Shown here one piece after another: positions 27,275 through 35,473 of a DNA stretch of 64,000 nucleotides; position 1 is the stretch's first letter; the number at the start of each line of letters is the position of its first letter. The notes under the pieces are model-generated. The model ran no database searches. It was given only the letters and a program-made list of their open reading frames with translations, and was not told the origin of the DNA. The position numbers were made by a program, and so were the translations under genes. The DNA comes from Hymenobacter sp. ISL-91 (lineage in GTDB: Bacteria > Bacteroidota > Bacteroidia > Cytophagales > Hymenobacteraceae), in contig NZ_JAGGPS010000009.1 of NCBI RefSeq assembly GCF_018613725.1, positions 124,001 through 188,000 on the forward strand, given 5' to 3'.

Positions 27275-27963
27275 TGCCAACGCCTGATTTTGCGCCTTCT
27301 GCCGGCCCGCCCCATGTGCTCGAAGCCGACGGCATCCAGCTTCGGTTTGGTAACCGCGTGCTGCTGTCGGATGTGTATTTGCGGGTGGATACGGGCCAGA
27401 TCGTGGGCCTGCTGGGGCGCAACGGCTGCGGCAAGTCCACGCTGCTGCAAACCGTGTTCGGGGCCCGGTCGGTGGCCGATGCCTCGGTGCGCCTGAACGG
27501 GCGGCGGGTGGTGCCGGCCTACCGCCGGCCGGGCCTGCTCAACTACCTGCCCCAGGCGCCGCTGTTGCCGCCCGGGCTCACGGTGGCCGCCGCCGCCCGG
27601 CTGCTCGGGGTAGATGCCACCGCCGCCCTGCACGACTTCCCGGAGCTCCTGACGCAGCTAAACCAGCCGGCCGGAAGCCTGTCGGGCGGCACCGCGCGGC
27701 TCGTGGAGGTGCTGCTGTTACTGCACGCCGACACTCACTTCACGCTCCTCGACGAACCCTTTACCGGCGTAATGCCCGTGCACACCGAAGCTCTGGCCGA
27801 CACAATGCGCCGCGTAAAGTCGCGTAAGGGGCTGCTGCTCACCGACCACCGCTACGAGGAAGTGCTGGCCCTCTGCGACGCCGTATACCTGCTGCACGAC
27901 GGCCGCCTGGAACTGCTGGGCGACACGGAAACCGGCTTGCGCGACCGGGGATATTTGCGGTAG
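27274..27963 (+). CDS. ABC transporter ATP-binding protein with an atypical signature
   Basis: 229 residues from ATG 27274. Walker A is GLLGRNGCGKSTLL, the Q-loop region is LNYLPQAPLLPPG, the signature is SLSGGTARLVEV (LSGGT instead of LSGGQ), Walker B is HFTLLDEPFTGVMPV and the switch His is in LLLTDHRYEEVLALCD. The catalytic Glu follows the Walker B Asp, so ATP hydrolysis is expected to be intact. The DEPFTG region is followed by VMPVHTEAL instead of the usual (L/V)D(P/R) D-loop. There is no permease besides the overlapping 111-residue membrane protein. Export or lipoprotein-type substrates are possible but not supported by sequence. Confidence 0.85.
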   Translation: MPTPDFAPSAGPPHVLEADGIQLRFGNRVLLSDVYLRVDTGQIVGLLGRNGCGKSTLLQTVFGARSVADASVRLNGRRVVPAYRRPGLLNYLPQAPLLPPGLTVAAAARLLGVDATAALHDFPELLTQLNQPAGSLSGGTARLVEVLLLLHADTHFTLLDEPFTGVMPVHTEALADTMRRVKSRKGLLLTDHRYEEVLALCDAVYLLHDGRLELLGDTETGLRDRGYLR

Positions 27964-28009
27964 GAAGTGAACGAGAGGTGGAAAGTGAAGAGGCCTGATA
28001 AAAATGAAC

Positions 28010-28108
28010 GTCATTCTGAGCAAAGCGAAGAATCTCGCGTGCTGGCATTAGGATGCTAAAAGGGCAGTTACTTTGGCACGCGAGATTCTTCGCGCTGCTC
28101 AGAATGAC
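28010..28108. repeat. Class A palindromic element
   Basis: The arms 28010-28042 and 28076-28108 pair over 33 bases with two mismatches; the spacer is 33 bases. The core is GTCATTCTGAGC. It lies 46 bp after the ABC ATPase stop. Confidence 0.88.
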
Positions 28109-28137
28109 AGTGCTTTCTCATTCAGAATCCCGTACCG

Positions 28138-28170
28138 TTTCTCACTTCTCACTTCTCACTTCTCACTTCT
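28138..28170. repeat. Heptamer tract ending 2 bp before the CoA-transferase start
   Basis: Four to five copies of the heptamer CTTCTCA in a row, ending directly before the ATG at 28172. Copy number could vary by slippage and would change the distance between any promoter and the start codon. Confidence 0.85.
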
Positions 28171-28171
28171 G

Positions 28172-29290
28172 ATGACAGAACTTCCCCTCTATGGATTGCG
28201 CGTGCTGGAACTGGCTTCCGTGCTGGCCGGGCCGCAGGTGGGCCAGTTTCTGGCCGAGCTGGGGGCCGAGGTACTGAAAATCGAAGCCCCGGCCGGCGAC
28301 GTAACCCGCTCCTGGCGCACGGCCGCCGAAAGACCCGACGCGCCGGTTTCGGCCTATTTCAGCGCCGCCAACTGGGGTAAAACCAGCCGCGTGCTCGACC
28401 TGACTACCGCTGCCGGCCAGGCCGAACTGCACGCCCTGGCCGCCACCGCCGACATCGTGCTGGCCTCCTACAAGCCCGGCGACGCCGATAAGCTCGGCGC
28501 CGATTACGCCACGCTTTCGGTCCTGAATCCGCGGCTGCTGTACGGCGCCATCACCGGCTACGGCCCCGCCCACTCCCGGGCCGGCTACGACGCCGTGCTT
28601 CAGGCCGAAACGGGCTTTATGCACTTGAATGCTGCCGGCCCCGGCCAGCCACCCCAGAAAATGCCGGTGGCCCTTATCGACCTGCTCACGGCCCATCAGC
28701 TCAAGGAAGCCCTGCTGCTGGCGCTGTACCGGCGCGAGCGAACCGGCCGCGGCGCCCTGCTCGAAGTGTCGCTGCACGACAGCGCCCTGGCCTCGCTGGC
28801 CAACCAGGCCGCCACCTGGCTGGTAACTGGCCACGAGCCGCAGCCGCTGGGCTCGGGCCACCCCAGCATCGTGCCCTATGGCACCGTGTACCGGGCCGCC
28901 GACGGCACGCAGTTGCTGCTGGCCGTGGGCTCCGACGGGCAGTTCCGCCAGCTTTGCGCCGTGCTGGCCCGGCCGGCCTGGGCCGCCGACAGCCGCTTCA
29001 GCCGAAACCCCAACCGCGTGGCCCACCGTCACGATTTGGAGCAGCTGCTGGCCCAACGCATAGCCGAGGTAAGCGGCACGGAGCTGCTCACGGAGCTGGA
29101 AAAGCGCGCCGTGCCAGCCGGGGCCGTGCGTACGGTGGGGGAGGCGCTTAACCAATCTGCGGCCCGCTCTATGCTGCTGCCGCCCACAGCCGGTTTCCCG
29201 CACCCAGGCCTGCGTACAGTGGCTTTTCGGAGCAGCGCCTGGCCCGTAACGGATGCGCTGCCAAGGCCACCCATTTTAGGCAGCAGGTAA
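28172..29290 (+). CDS. CaiB/BaiF family CoA-transferase (class III)
   Basis: 372 residues from ATG 28172; the longer ORF start at 28073 lies inside the repeat. It begins LYGLRVLELASVLAGPQVGQFLAELGAEVLKIE, the CoA-binding start of class III CoA-transferases. The catalytic Asp is the one in YDAVLQAETGFM, and GALLEVSLHDSAL and GSGHPSIVPYGTVYRAADG are the later conserved blocks. The enzymes move CoA between carboxylic acids in the cytoplasm. The substrate pair cannot be told from the sequence. No thioester pathway genes are nearby. Confidence 0.92.
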   Translation: MTELPLYGLRVLELASVLAGPQVGQFLAELGAEVLKIEAPAGDVTRSWRTAAERPDAPVSAYFSAANWGKTSRVLDLTTAAGQAELHALAATADIVLASYKPGDADKLGADYATLSVLNPRLLYGAITGYGPAHSRAGYDAVLQAETGFMHLNAAGPGQPPQKMPVALIDLLTAHQLKEALLLALYRRERTGRGALLEVSLHDSALASLANQAATWLVTGHEPQPLGSGHPSIVPYGTVYRAADGTQLLLAVGSDGQFRQLCAVLARPAWAADSRFSRNPNRVAHRHDLEQLLAQRIAEVSGTELLTELEKRAVPAGAVRTVGEALNQSAARSMLLPPTAGFPHPGLRTVAFRSSAWPVTDALPRPPILGSR

Positions 29291-29421
29291 ATCATAGGCC
29301 ACCGTTTTGTGAACGGAATGGCCGGTTGGCTGTACCAAGAAGCGTGGATTTCCCGTAAGTAGAGCATCTCTACCTGATTTTCATCCGCGCTTTCAGTCGC
29401 GCCTCCACTTTTCTCTGTTGC

Positions 29422-30279
29422 ATGGACGACGAAATTTCCCGCCCCGCCAAGCTCACCCGTTCCCCGGGCCCCCCACCCACCAGCGCCCGCAAGCCCATCC
29501 GTACAACGGCCGATGCCAGCTTGGCCGGCGCACCCAACACCAACGGCAATGAGCCCCAGGCCCCCGGCGACCCGGCTGCCGCCCCCGCCGACCGTCTCAA
29601 CCAGATTTTTGAGGGGCTGCGGCAAAAATCCTCGGCCAAGCAGGCCATCTACCGTCAGACGCAATCAACCTTTGAGCTGCTGCGGCATGCCTCGCAGCTG
29701 CTGGTAGAGGAGCTCAGCAGCAAGGTGGCGGCCGTCGATGCGTCGGTGATGATCGAGTACCGGCCGGTTAATGAGATGGAGTTTCATATCCGCTTCAGCG
29801 GCGATTTGCTGGTGTTTGTGCTGCACTCCAACATCGTTACTTTTCCCGACGACTACGGCCCCATGCCCACTAAATACGTGGAGGAGGACTTCCGGCGACG
29901 GTTTTTTGGCCATATCATGGCCTACAACTTTATGGCCGACAGCATCAAGTACCAGCGCCTCAACGACCCCGGTTACCTGGTAGGCCGCCTGCTCATCAAC
30001 ATCGACCAGCATTATTACCTCGAAGGGGTGCAGCAGCTCGAACTACCCGACAACGACATGTCGGACAATAGGGTGACCGAAGACGCACTGCGCCTGTTCG
30101 TGGAAAGCGCCATGATTGCGGCCGTCAACAACGACCTCATTGCTCCGCCCATGACCGATATCCAGAAAATCACCGTCAAGCAGAAGCTGGAAAACCAGCA
30201 GGTGAGCCGGGGCAGCAAAGTCGGCTTCAGCTTCAGCAACCAGCAAAAACCCCATAACATCGACGGGCTGCAGTACTGA
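29422..30279 (+). CDS. Conserved-looking protein of unknown function
   Basis: 285 residues, no signal peptide or membrane segment. Residues 1-55 are a Pro/Ala/Asn-rich disordered lead. Residues about 56-240 look folded, with helix-rich start LRQKSSAKQAIYRQTQSTFELLRHASQLL and strands around MIEYRPVNEMEFHIRFSGDLLVFVLHSNIVTFPDDY and INIDQHYYLEGVQQLELPDNDM. I recognise no domain. It ends 40 bp from the convergent trpS gene. Confidence 0.8.
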   Translation: MDDEISRPAKLTRSPGPPPTSARKPIRTTADASLAGAPNTNGNEPQAPGDPAAAPADRLNQIFEGLRQKSSAKQAIYRQTQSTFELLRHASQLLVEELSSKVAAVDASVMIEYRPVNEMEFHIRFSGDLLVFVLHSNIVTFPDDYGPMPTKYVEEDFRRRFFGHIMAYNFMADSIKYQRLNDPGYLVGRLLINIDQHYYLEGVQQLELPDNDMSDNRVTEDALRLFVESAMIAAVNNDLIAPPMTDIQKITVKQKLENQQVSRGSKVGFSFSNQQKPHNIDGLQY

Positions 30280-30319
30280 TTCCGCTGGCAGGCGACCAGG
30301 GCAACAGGCCGCTTGTTGG

Positions 30320-31297
30320 CTACCGCGCCGAATAGCCCACTTTCTCGCGCACTTTGTTTAGCACGACCGAGCCGTAAGCCTGGGCTTTACGCGCCCCTTC
30401 AGCCAGTTTTTTATCTACTTCGGGCAGGTTCTGGCTGTAGAAGGTAAACTGCTCGCGCTCCTGAGCGAAGCGGGTGCGGATGGCCTCAAATAGCGCCTGT
30501 TTGGCATGGCCGTAGCCGTAACCGCCGTTGAGGTAGTTCTGGCGCATTTCGGCTACTTGGTCGGCGCTGGCTACCAACGAGAACAGCTTGAAGGTGGTGT
30601 CGGTGTCGGGGTTTTTGGGTGCTTCGAGCGGGGTGCTGTCCGAAACAATGGTTTTGATGGTTTTGAGCAGCGTTTTGTCATCCACGAAAATGTCAATGGT
30701 GTTGCCATAGCTCTTGCTCATCTTCTGGCCATCTACGCCGGGCACCAGCATCACCTGCTCATCTACGCGCGGGCGGGGCAGCACCAGGGTTTCGCCGTAG
30801 CGGTTGTTGAAGGCCTGGGCCATGTCGCGGGCAATTTCGAGGTGCTGCACCTGGTCTTTGCCCACCGGCACGATGTCGGCATCGTAGAGCAGGATGTCGG
30901 CGGCCATGAGCACGGGGTAGGTGAATAGGCCCGCATTCACGTCGCTCAGCCGGTCGCTTTTGTCCTTGAAGCTGTGCGCGTTGGCCAGCATCGGGTAAGG
31001 CGTGAAGCAGCTTAGGTACCAGGTCAGCTCCGTTACCTGCGGCACATCCGACTGCCGGTAGAACAGGTTTTTATCGGTATCAAAACCGCAGGCCAGCCAG
31101 GCGGCGGCCACGGCGTAGGTGTTCTGGCGCAACAATGCCGCGTCGCGCACCGTAGTCAGCGAGTGCAGGTCGGCAATGAAGTACAGCGAGTCGTTGGCCG
31201 GGTTTTTCGACAGCTCAACGGCAGGCAGAATGGCGCCGAGCAGGTTGCCTAGGTGCGGGCGGCCGGTGCTCTGGATGCCGGTAAGGATGCGGGACAT
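30320..31297 (-). CDS. trpS: Tryptophan--tRNA ligase
   Basis: 325 residues, standard bacterial length. The HIGH-class motif is STGRPHLGNLLGA and the KMSKS motif is KMSKSYGNTI. The intervening blocks DLHSLTT, LSCFTPYPMLANAHSFKDK, YPVLMAADILLYDADIVPVGKDQVQHLEIARDMA are all conserved in class I TrpRS. It charges tRNA-Trp in the cytoplasm. A heptamer tract of AGCTGTT units lies just upstream of the start. No attenuator or T-box is visible. Confidence 0.97.
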   Translation of the reverse strand: MSRILTGIQSTGRPHLGNLLGAILPAVELSKNPANDSLYFIADLHSLTTVRDAALLRQNTYAVAAAWLACGFDTDKNLFYRQSDVPQVTELTWYLSCFTPYPMLANAHSFKDKSDRLSDVNAGLFTYPVLMAADILLYDADIVPVGKDQVQHLEIARDMAQAFNNRYGETLVLPRPRVDEQVMLVPGVDGQKMSKSYGNTIDIFVDDKTLLKTIKTIVSDSTPLEAPKNPDTDTTFKLFSLVASADQVAEMRQNYLNGGYGYGHAKQALFEAIRTRFAQEREQFTFYSQNLPEVDKKLAEGARKAQAYGSVVLNKVREKVGYSAR

Positions 31298-31305
31298 AGG
31301 GTTTT

Positions 31306-31339
31306 AAGCTAGTAGCCAGCAGCTGTTAGCTGTTAGCTT
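31306..31339. repeat. Heptamer tract upstream of trpS
   Basis: AGCTGTT AGCTGTT AGCTT preceded by degenerate units (AAGCTAG, TAGCCAGC). Same unit as upstream of ackA at 21640-21672. Confidence 0.7.
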
Positions 31340-31452
31340 GATGTTGTACGTAAGTATGGTTGCAGAATATGGTGCCTGCACCGTCCATTATTCGAGTTGC
31401 CCAGCAGTTGGTTCGGGCGTCAATGGGCGGTGGCGGCCGGGTAGGTCTACCT

Positions 31453-32100
31453 TTAGTCCAAATCTATTGGCTTTGCGAGAGGGCCATCGAAGGGTTGCCC
31501 AGTGTTGATAGCCTTAACAAAGAAAGCGAGGTTGTCGATGGATACTTTCTTATCAGCCAATAGTTGTTGCAAGTCCGGGCGGGTGGTAACATAGGGAGCC
31601 AGCGCTTCGCGAAACTTTTTACCCGCGCCCAAGTGCTTGCCTATGCCCGAAGAAGCATCGTAAGGAATGGTCAGCGGCCGCTCCTCTACTCCGGTTCGGG
31701 CAAGCAATAGAGTAGGAATGTAGCCCCCGTCATAGCGCATCAGGCAAAAGGTACCGCTGTCGAGGAGCTGCACGAAAACGGGTCTTTTTATTTCCAGGTA
31801 GCCAAACGTGTTTTTGATGCTAAAATCCTGGAGAGCAATGAACCGCTGTTTGGCCGTGCGTACGTAGTACACCTCTTCGGGCTTCCATTTACTGACCTCA
31901 CCCCGCTCGTCTTTGGCAACCAACTGACTTGCGAAAACCTTAAGCCTGGCCGGGTACTGCTTGATTCGGTTGTCCGTGAGAATGTAATATCCTAGGTCAC
32001 CAGGGCCAATAACAACCGTATTATCATCTATTTGTGCCCGCGCTTCTGTTATCAATCCACTGATTAGAAGAATGGAAGCCAGTAAAAAAATACGCATCAT
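31453..32100 (-). CDS. Secreted protein of unknown function
   Basis: 215 residues with a signal peptide ending about residue 22 (LITEARAQ). The mature protein has repeated short strands (KPEEVYYVRTAKQRFIALQDF, YLEIKRPVFVQLLDSGTFCLMRYDGGYIPTLLL), suggesting a beta-rich fold, and a C-terminal helix region (FREALAPYVTTRPDLQQLLADKK). I recognise no domain, and composition is less GC-rich than neighbours. It follows the queuosine-precursor transporter gene on the same strand by about 12 bp and may be co-transcribed. Confidence 0.8.
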   Translation of the reverse strand: MMRIFLLASILLISGLITEARAQIDDNTVVIGPGDLGYYILTDNRIKQYPARLKVFASQLVAKDERGEVSKWKPEEVYYVRTAKQRFIALQDFSIKNTFGYLEIKRPVFVQLLDSGTFCLMRYDGGYIPTLLLARTGVEERPLTIPYDASSGIGKHLGAGKKFREALAPYVTTRPDLQQLLADKKVSIDNLAFFVKAINTGQPFDGPLAKPIDLD

Positions 32101-32111
32101 ACTAAAGGAAT

Positions 32112-32864
32112 TTACACACTCACATCGGCCTCCGCCTGCTCCTGAAGTACCTCAGCTTCCTGCTTTCCCAAATACCTATCAATAAGGTAGCGGGCGAGAT
32201 AAAGCAGAGGAGTGAGCAGGATGGCCGCCGCGAATTTATACCAGTAATTGGTGTTGGCCACTTCCAGCACTTGGTTTAGGCTCCAGTTGCCGAACACATA
32301 GAAGGCCACGAACAGCACGACCACCGAATCGACGAGCTGCGAAATGAGCGTAGAGCCGGTGGCCCGCAGCCAGATGTAGCGCCCACCGGCCACGCGCCGG
32401 AACCACTGGAACACGCTGGCATCGAGCACCTGCCCGATAATAAAGGCCACCAGCGAGCCGATGATAATGCCCAGGCCCTGCCGGAAAATGCTGTGGTAGG
32501 CGAAGTCGATGTTGAACGGCCGGCCCTGCGCGTCGGTGCTGTTTACATCGAGCCAGAACTGGGCCGGCGGCAGTTCGGTAGTAGCCAGAATAACGAGGAA
32601 GGCGTACAGAATCAGCCCCACGGTGAGGAAGCTCACGCGCAGCACGCCTTCGCGCCCGAAGTACTCGTTGATGATGTCGGTGGTGATGAACACGACGGGC
32701 CAGATGATGACGCCCGCCGTGAGGTTGCCGGGCAGCCCTATCAGCTTATCCACCGAAAAAATCTTCACCCCGATAATCTCAGCCAGCAGCGCATTCACGA
32801 TAAAAATACCGCTGAGCACTAGGTAAAGCTGCTGTTTTTTGTGGGCGAAAGTTTTGGCGGGCAT
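32112..32864 (-). CDS. Queuosine precursor transporter (YhhQ/VUT family)
   Basis: 250 residues from ATG 32864 (MPAKTFAHKKQQL). It has about six membrane segments with the family blocks NALLAEIIGVKIFS, VFITTDIINEYFGREGVLRVS, FIIGQVLDASVFQWFRR, and TLISQLVDSVVVLFVAF. The DxxNEYFG and (I/L)SQ(L/A)xD(S/T) motifs are typical of transporters that take up preQ0 or preQ1 for tRNA queuosine. The longer start at 32909 adds 15 residues that run into the repeat. It is upstream of, and probably co-transcribed with, the 215-residue secreted protein. Confidence 0.93.
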   Translation of the reverse strand: MPAKTFAHKKQQLYLVLSGIFIVNALLAEIIGVKIFSVDKLIGLPGNLTAGVIIWPVVFITTDIINEYFGREGVLRVSFLTVGLILYAFLVILATTELPPAQFWLDVNSTDAQGRPFNIDFAYHSIFRQGLGIIIGSLVAFIIGQVLDASVFQWFRRVAGGRYIWLRATGSTLISQLVDSVVVLFVAFYVFGNWSLNQVLEVANTNYWYKFAAAILLTPLLYLARYLIDRYLGKQEAEVLQEQAEADVSV

Positions 32865-32901
32865 AAGGAGAGTATGGGAGAGAGGAAGACCAGGAAACGG
32901 A

Positions 32902-33006
32902 GAAAACACCTGTCATGCTGAGCGGAGCGAAGGACCTTCCTACGTTTACACGTATCGTTGTTACGTGGTAAAGTCCTTCGCTCCGCTCAGCATGACAGGT
33001 GTTTTC
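32902..33006. repeat. Class A palindromic element
   Basis: The arms 32902-32935 and 32973-33006 are perfectly complementary over 34 bases; the spacer is 37 bases. The core is GTCATGCTGAGCGGAGCGAA. It lies 13 bp past the rnz stop codon. Confidence 0.9.
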
Positions 33007-33019
33007 CGCCTCGTCATCT

Positions 33020-33937
33020 TCACTCCGCCACCGAAAACATGCTGCCCTCTGTGGCCAGGCTGGTCCAGGGAAACTGGGTGCGGGCCTCGGCCAGCAGTGG
33101 CTCCAGGTCGCGGTAGCGGCTGCTGAAATGGCCGATAAGCAGCCGCTGGACGTCGGCGCGGCGGGCCAGCAGCCCGGCCTGGCGGGCGGTGCTGTGGTGG
33201 GTAACGGCCGCCCGCTCGCGCATATCGTCCAGAAAGGTGGCCTCGTGGTAAAGCAAATCCACACCCTGTACCAGCCCGGCCAGGGTTTCGGTGTAGAGCG
33301 TGTCGGAGCAGAACGCGTAGCTGCGGGCGCGCTTAGGCTCGGTGGTAACGGCCGCATTAAGGGCCAACACTTGGCCCGCTTCGTCGCGCACGTCTTCGCC
33401 CAGCGTGAGGGCCGTGAGCTGGGCGGGGGTGAGGCCGGTGGGCAGTTGGTCGGCCAGTAGCCGGCGGCGCTTGGGTTTCTCGCGGAACAGGTAGCCGCAG
33501 CACGGGATGCGGTGGCGCATGGGCAGCGTGTGCACCGTCAGGTTTTTATCCTCGAAAATAAGCTGGTGCGCGGTGGTGTCGACGGCCGTGAATTCGAGCG
33601 GAAAGTTGAGGTGAGTGTGCGAGTGCCGGAACTGGGTGGTGAGAATTTCGTCGAGGCCGGCTGGGCCGAACAGATGCAGCGGCTCGGTGCGGCCGGTCAG
33701 GTTCATGGTACCCAACAGCCCAAACAACCCAAAAAAATGGTCGCCGTGCAGGTGGCTGATGAAAATGTTGTGCAGCCGCTGGGGCCGCAGCTTGTACTCG
33801 AGCAGCCGCCGCTGAGTGCCCTCGCCGCAGTCGATGAGGTAAGGCGTACCGTTTACGCTCAGTACCTGGGCCGTATGATGACGGTCTAGAAACGGGGTGG
33901 CCGAGGCGCTGCCAAGGATTTTCAGCTCAAACTCCAT
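33020..33937 (-). CDS. rnz: Ribonuclease Z
   Basis: 305 residues from ATG 33937 (MEFELKILGSASATP). The metallo-beta-lactamase motif is SHLHGDHFFGLFGLL, the second His/Asp block is YAFCSDTLYTE and YHEATFLDD, and the last zinc ligand lies in IGHFSSRYRD. The HEAT-type motif (YHEATF) marks tRNase Z. The enzyme removes the 3' trailer of tRNAs. The tRNA-Arg in this window does not encode CCA, so 3' processing of this kind is expected. A mirrored heptamer palindrome separates it from the STAS gene. Confidence 0.95.
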   Translation of the reverse strand: MEFELKILGSASATPFLDRHHTAQVLSVNGTPYLIDCGEGTQRRLLEYKLRPQRLHNIFISHLHGDHFFGLFGLLGTMNLTGRTEPLHLFGPAGLDEILTTQFRHSHTHLNFPLEFTAVDTTAHQLIFEDKNLTVHTLPMRHRIPCCGYLFREKPKRRRLLADQLPTGLTPAQLTALTLGEDVRDEAGQVLALNAAVTTEPKRARSYAFCSDTLYTETLAGLVQGVDLLYHEATFLDDMRERAAVTHHSTARQAGLLARRADVQRLLIGHFSSRYRDLEPLLAEARTQFPWTSLATEGSMFSVAE

Positions 33938-33948
33938 AGGGTGAATGA

Positions 33949-34042
33949 GGCTACAAGCTATAAGCTGCAAGCTGCAAGCGTTGGTTCTGAGAACGAGTCA
34001 GCAGAACGAAGGCTTGCAGCTTGCAGCTTATAGCTTGTAGCC
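33949..34042. repeat. Palindrome built of heptamers
   Basis: The arms 33949-33979 and 34012-34042 are perfectly complementary over 31 bases with a 32-base spacer. The arms are AAGCTAT, AAGCTGC, AAGCTGC heptamers. It lies between the rnz start and the STAS gene stop. Confidence 0.85.
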
Positions 34043-34048
34043 GAAAAA

Positions 34049-34423
34049 TTACTCCTTGCTGGTGAGGTCGCGCTCAATGGCATGCAGGAAGATGCGGTCG
34101 ATACCTTCTTCTACGGTGGGCAGAATGTGCAGTACCGATTCGAGCTTGCTGATGGTGATGAGCTTCATTACATGGTCCTGCAGGCCGGTCATTACCAATA
34201 GGCCGCCGGTCGAGTTGCAGAGGCGGTTGGCAATCAGGATAGAGCTCAGGCCCGACGAATCGGTGTACTTTACGTTGCTCAGGTCCAGAATCAGGTTGTT
34301 GATGCCCTCGGCATTAAGCTTGACAAACTCCGACTTCAAATCGGGCGCGACAGTGGTGTCGAGCTTTTTCTCGTCAATCGTGATGATAGTGTAGGTTTCT
34401 TTTTTATCGATGGAGTACTTCAT
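34049..34423 (-). CDS. STAS-domain protein (anti-sigma factor antagonist type)
   Basis: 124 residues from ATG 34423; upstream in-frame extension to 34729 overlaps the DUF4198 gene and is not used. The domain carries LILDLSNVKYTDSSGLSSILIANRLC, with the SpoIIAA-like phosphorylatable Ser in DSSGLSS, and NLTGLQDHV-like C-terminal helix sequence (MTGLQDHVMKLITISKLESVLHI). It is a cytoplasmic partner-switch protein. No anti-sigma kinase or phosphatase is adjacent, so its partner is unknown; in Bacteroidota such orphans are common. Confidence 0.92.
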   Translation of the reverse strand: MKYSIDKKETYTIITIDEKKLDTTVAPDLKSEFVKLNAEGINNLILDLSNVKYTDSSGLSSILIANRLCNSTGGLLVMTGLQDHVMKLITISKLESVLHILPTVEEGIDRIFLHAIERDLTSKE

Positions 34424-34527
34424 ACCGCAGGTCGGTTCGGTTATTGGGGAGTAATTGCGAAGGTAGCAAAAAAAGCCGTTGGGTGTAAATCCGGAGTGAG
34501 TGCCGAAAAAGCTGGCTTTCGGATTTA

Positions 34528-35364
34528 CTACCGGGTTTTTCCTGGTAGCCCGAAGGTCAACGTGCTCCACGTACTCTGCCAGTCGGCCCCGGTAGCGGCC
34601 AACGCGCTTTCCATGCGCACGGTGCTGACCAGGTACTGGCCTGGGCCGGACAAATGTAACAACACCCGACCGTTTTGGTTGCTGCGAAGTTTCTGCAGTA
34701 GTGCCCGGGGCTGGGCGCCGCGCCGCCACAGCAGCACCAACTGGCCCGGCACCGGCTGGCCGGCCCGTAGCACGCGCACGGTTAATGCGCCCTCGGGCCC
34801 CAAGGTATAGGGGTTTTGCTCGGGCACCAGCTCCAGCGGCAGGCCCACAGGCCGGGCCCAGGCGCGGGCCGTATCAGTGGGGGAGGGTGGGCCGGCCTGC
34901 ACCAGGGTTTTGGCGCAGCGGCGGTAGGCCTCGCGGCCGGGCGCAGCGGTCTGGCCGCGCTGCTCGCGCAGGGCCAGCACATTATCGAGGCCTTCTTCCC
35001 GCAGGTAGGCCGTAAACTTATCGGCTTCCAGGGTGATGGTGGCGTTGTTGGTGGACAGGGCCACGAGGTGGGTGCCGGGCTCCGTGAACGTCACGGTGCT
35101 TTGGATGGAATCATCGGGGGCCGCGGCGGCCGGCCGTAAATCGGCGGGCGGCATAGCAGGCGCATAGTGGCGCAGCAGTTCGAGACGACCGTAGCGGCCG
35201 GCCCAGGCTTCGCCCGTAAAATTTTCGCCCGTCAGCCGCCGCAGGTGCACGCTGGTGCCCGGGGCCACCACAAACCGAGTCGGCTCCAGCCAAAACTCGT
35301 GGGCCAGCGTGGCGGTTGTGGCCGCCAGCAGCAGTAGCAGCGAGGCAGGAAGTAGGCACTTCAT
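34528..35364 (-). CDS. DUF4198 family secreted protein
   Basis: 278 residues with a signal peptide ending about residue 21 (TTATLAHEFWLEP). The mature start HEFWLEPTRFVVAPGTSV and the block FTEPGTHLVALSTNNATITLEADKFTAYLREEGLDNV are typical of DUF4198 (NikM-like), and a Ig-like module follows (GALTVRVLRAGQPVPGQLVLLWRR). Family members occur with metal uptake systems and may bind Ni or Co outside the inner membrane. Here no transporter gene is adjacent, so the metal link is only by family. Confidence 0.88.
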   Translation of the reverse strand: MKCLLPASLLLLLAATTATLAHEFWLEPTRFVVAPGTSVHLRRLTGENFTGEAWAGRYGRLELLRHYAPAMPPADLRPAAAAPDDSIQSTVTFTEPGTHLVALSTNNATITLEADKFTAYLREEGLDNVLALREQRGQTAAPGREAYRRCAKTLVQAGPPSPTDTARAWARPVGLPLELVPEQNPYTLGPEGALTVRVLRAGQPVPGQLVLLWRRGAQPRALLQKLRSNQNGRVLLHLSGPGQYLVSTVRMESALAATGADWQSTWSTLTFGLPGKTR

Positions 35365-35441
35365 AGGGCTTAGCAGGAGAATAAGGGGCCGAAAAATTTC
35401 CGCGCCAGCGCGCTACACTGCGACTATGGCCGTCGTAATTT

Positions 35442-35473
35442 ACTCACTACTTACCACTTACCACTCACCACTA
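35442..35473. repeat. Heptamer tract at the glycogen synthase 3' end
   Basis: ACTCACT, ACTTACC, ACTTACC, ACTCACC, ACTAAAA in a row with 7-base period. The last unit carries the glycogen synthase stop codon (TAG at 35471-35473 on the minus strand). Confidence 0.8.
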
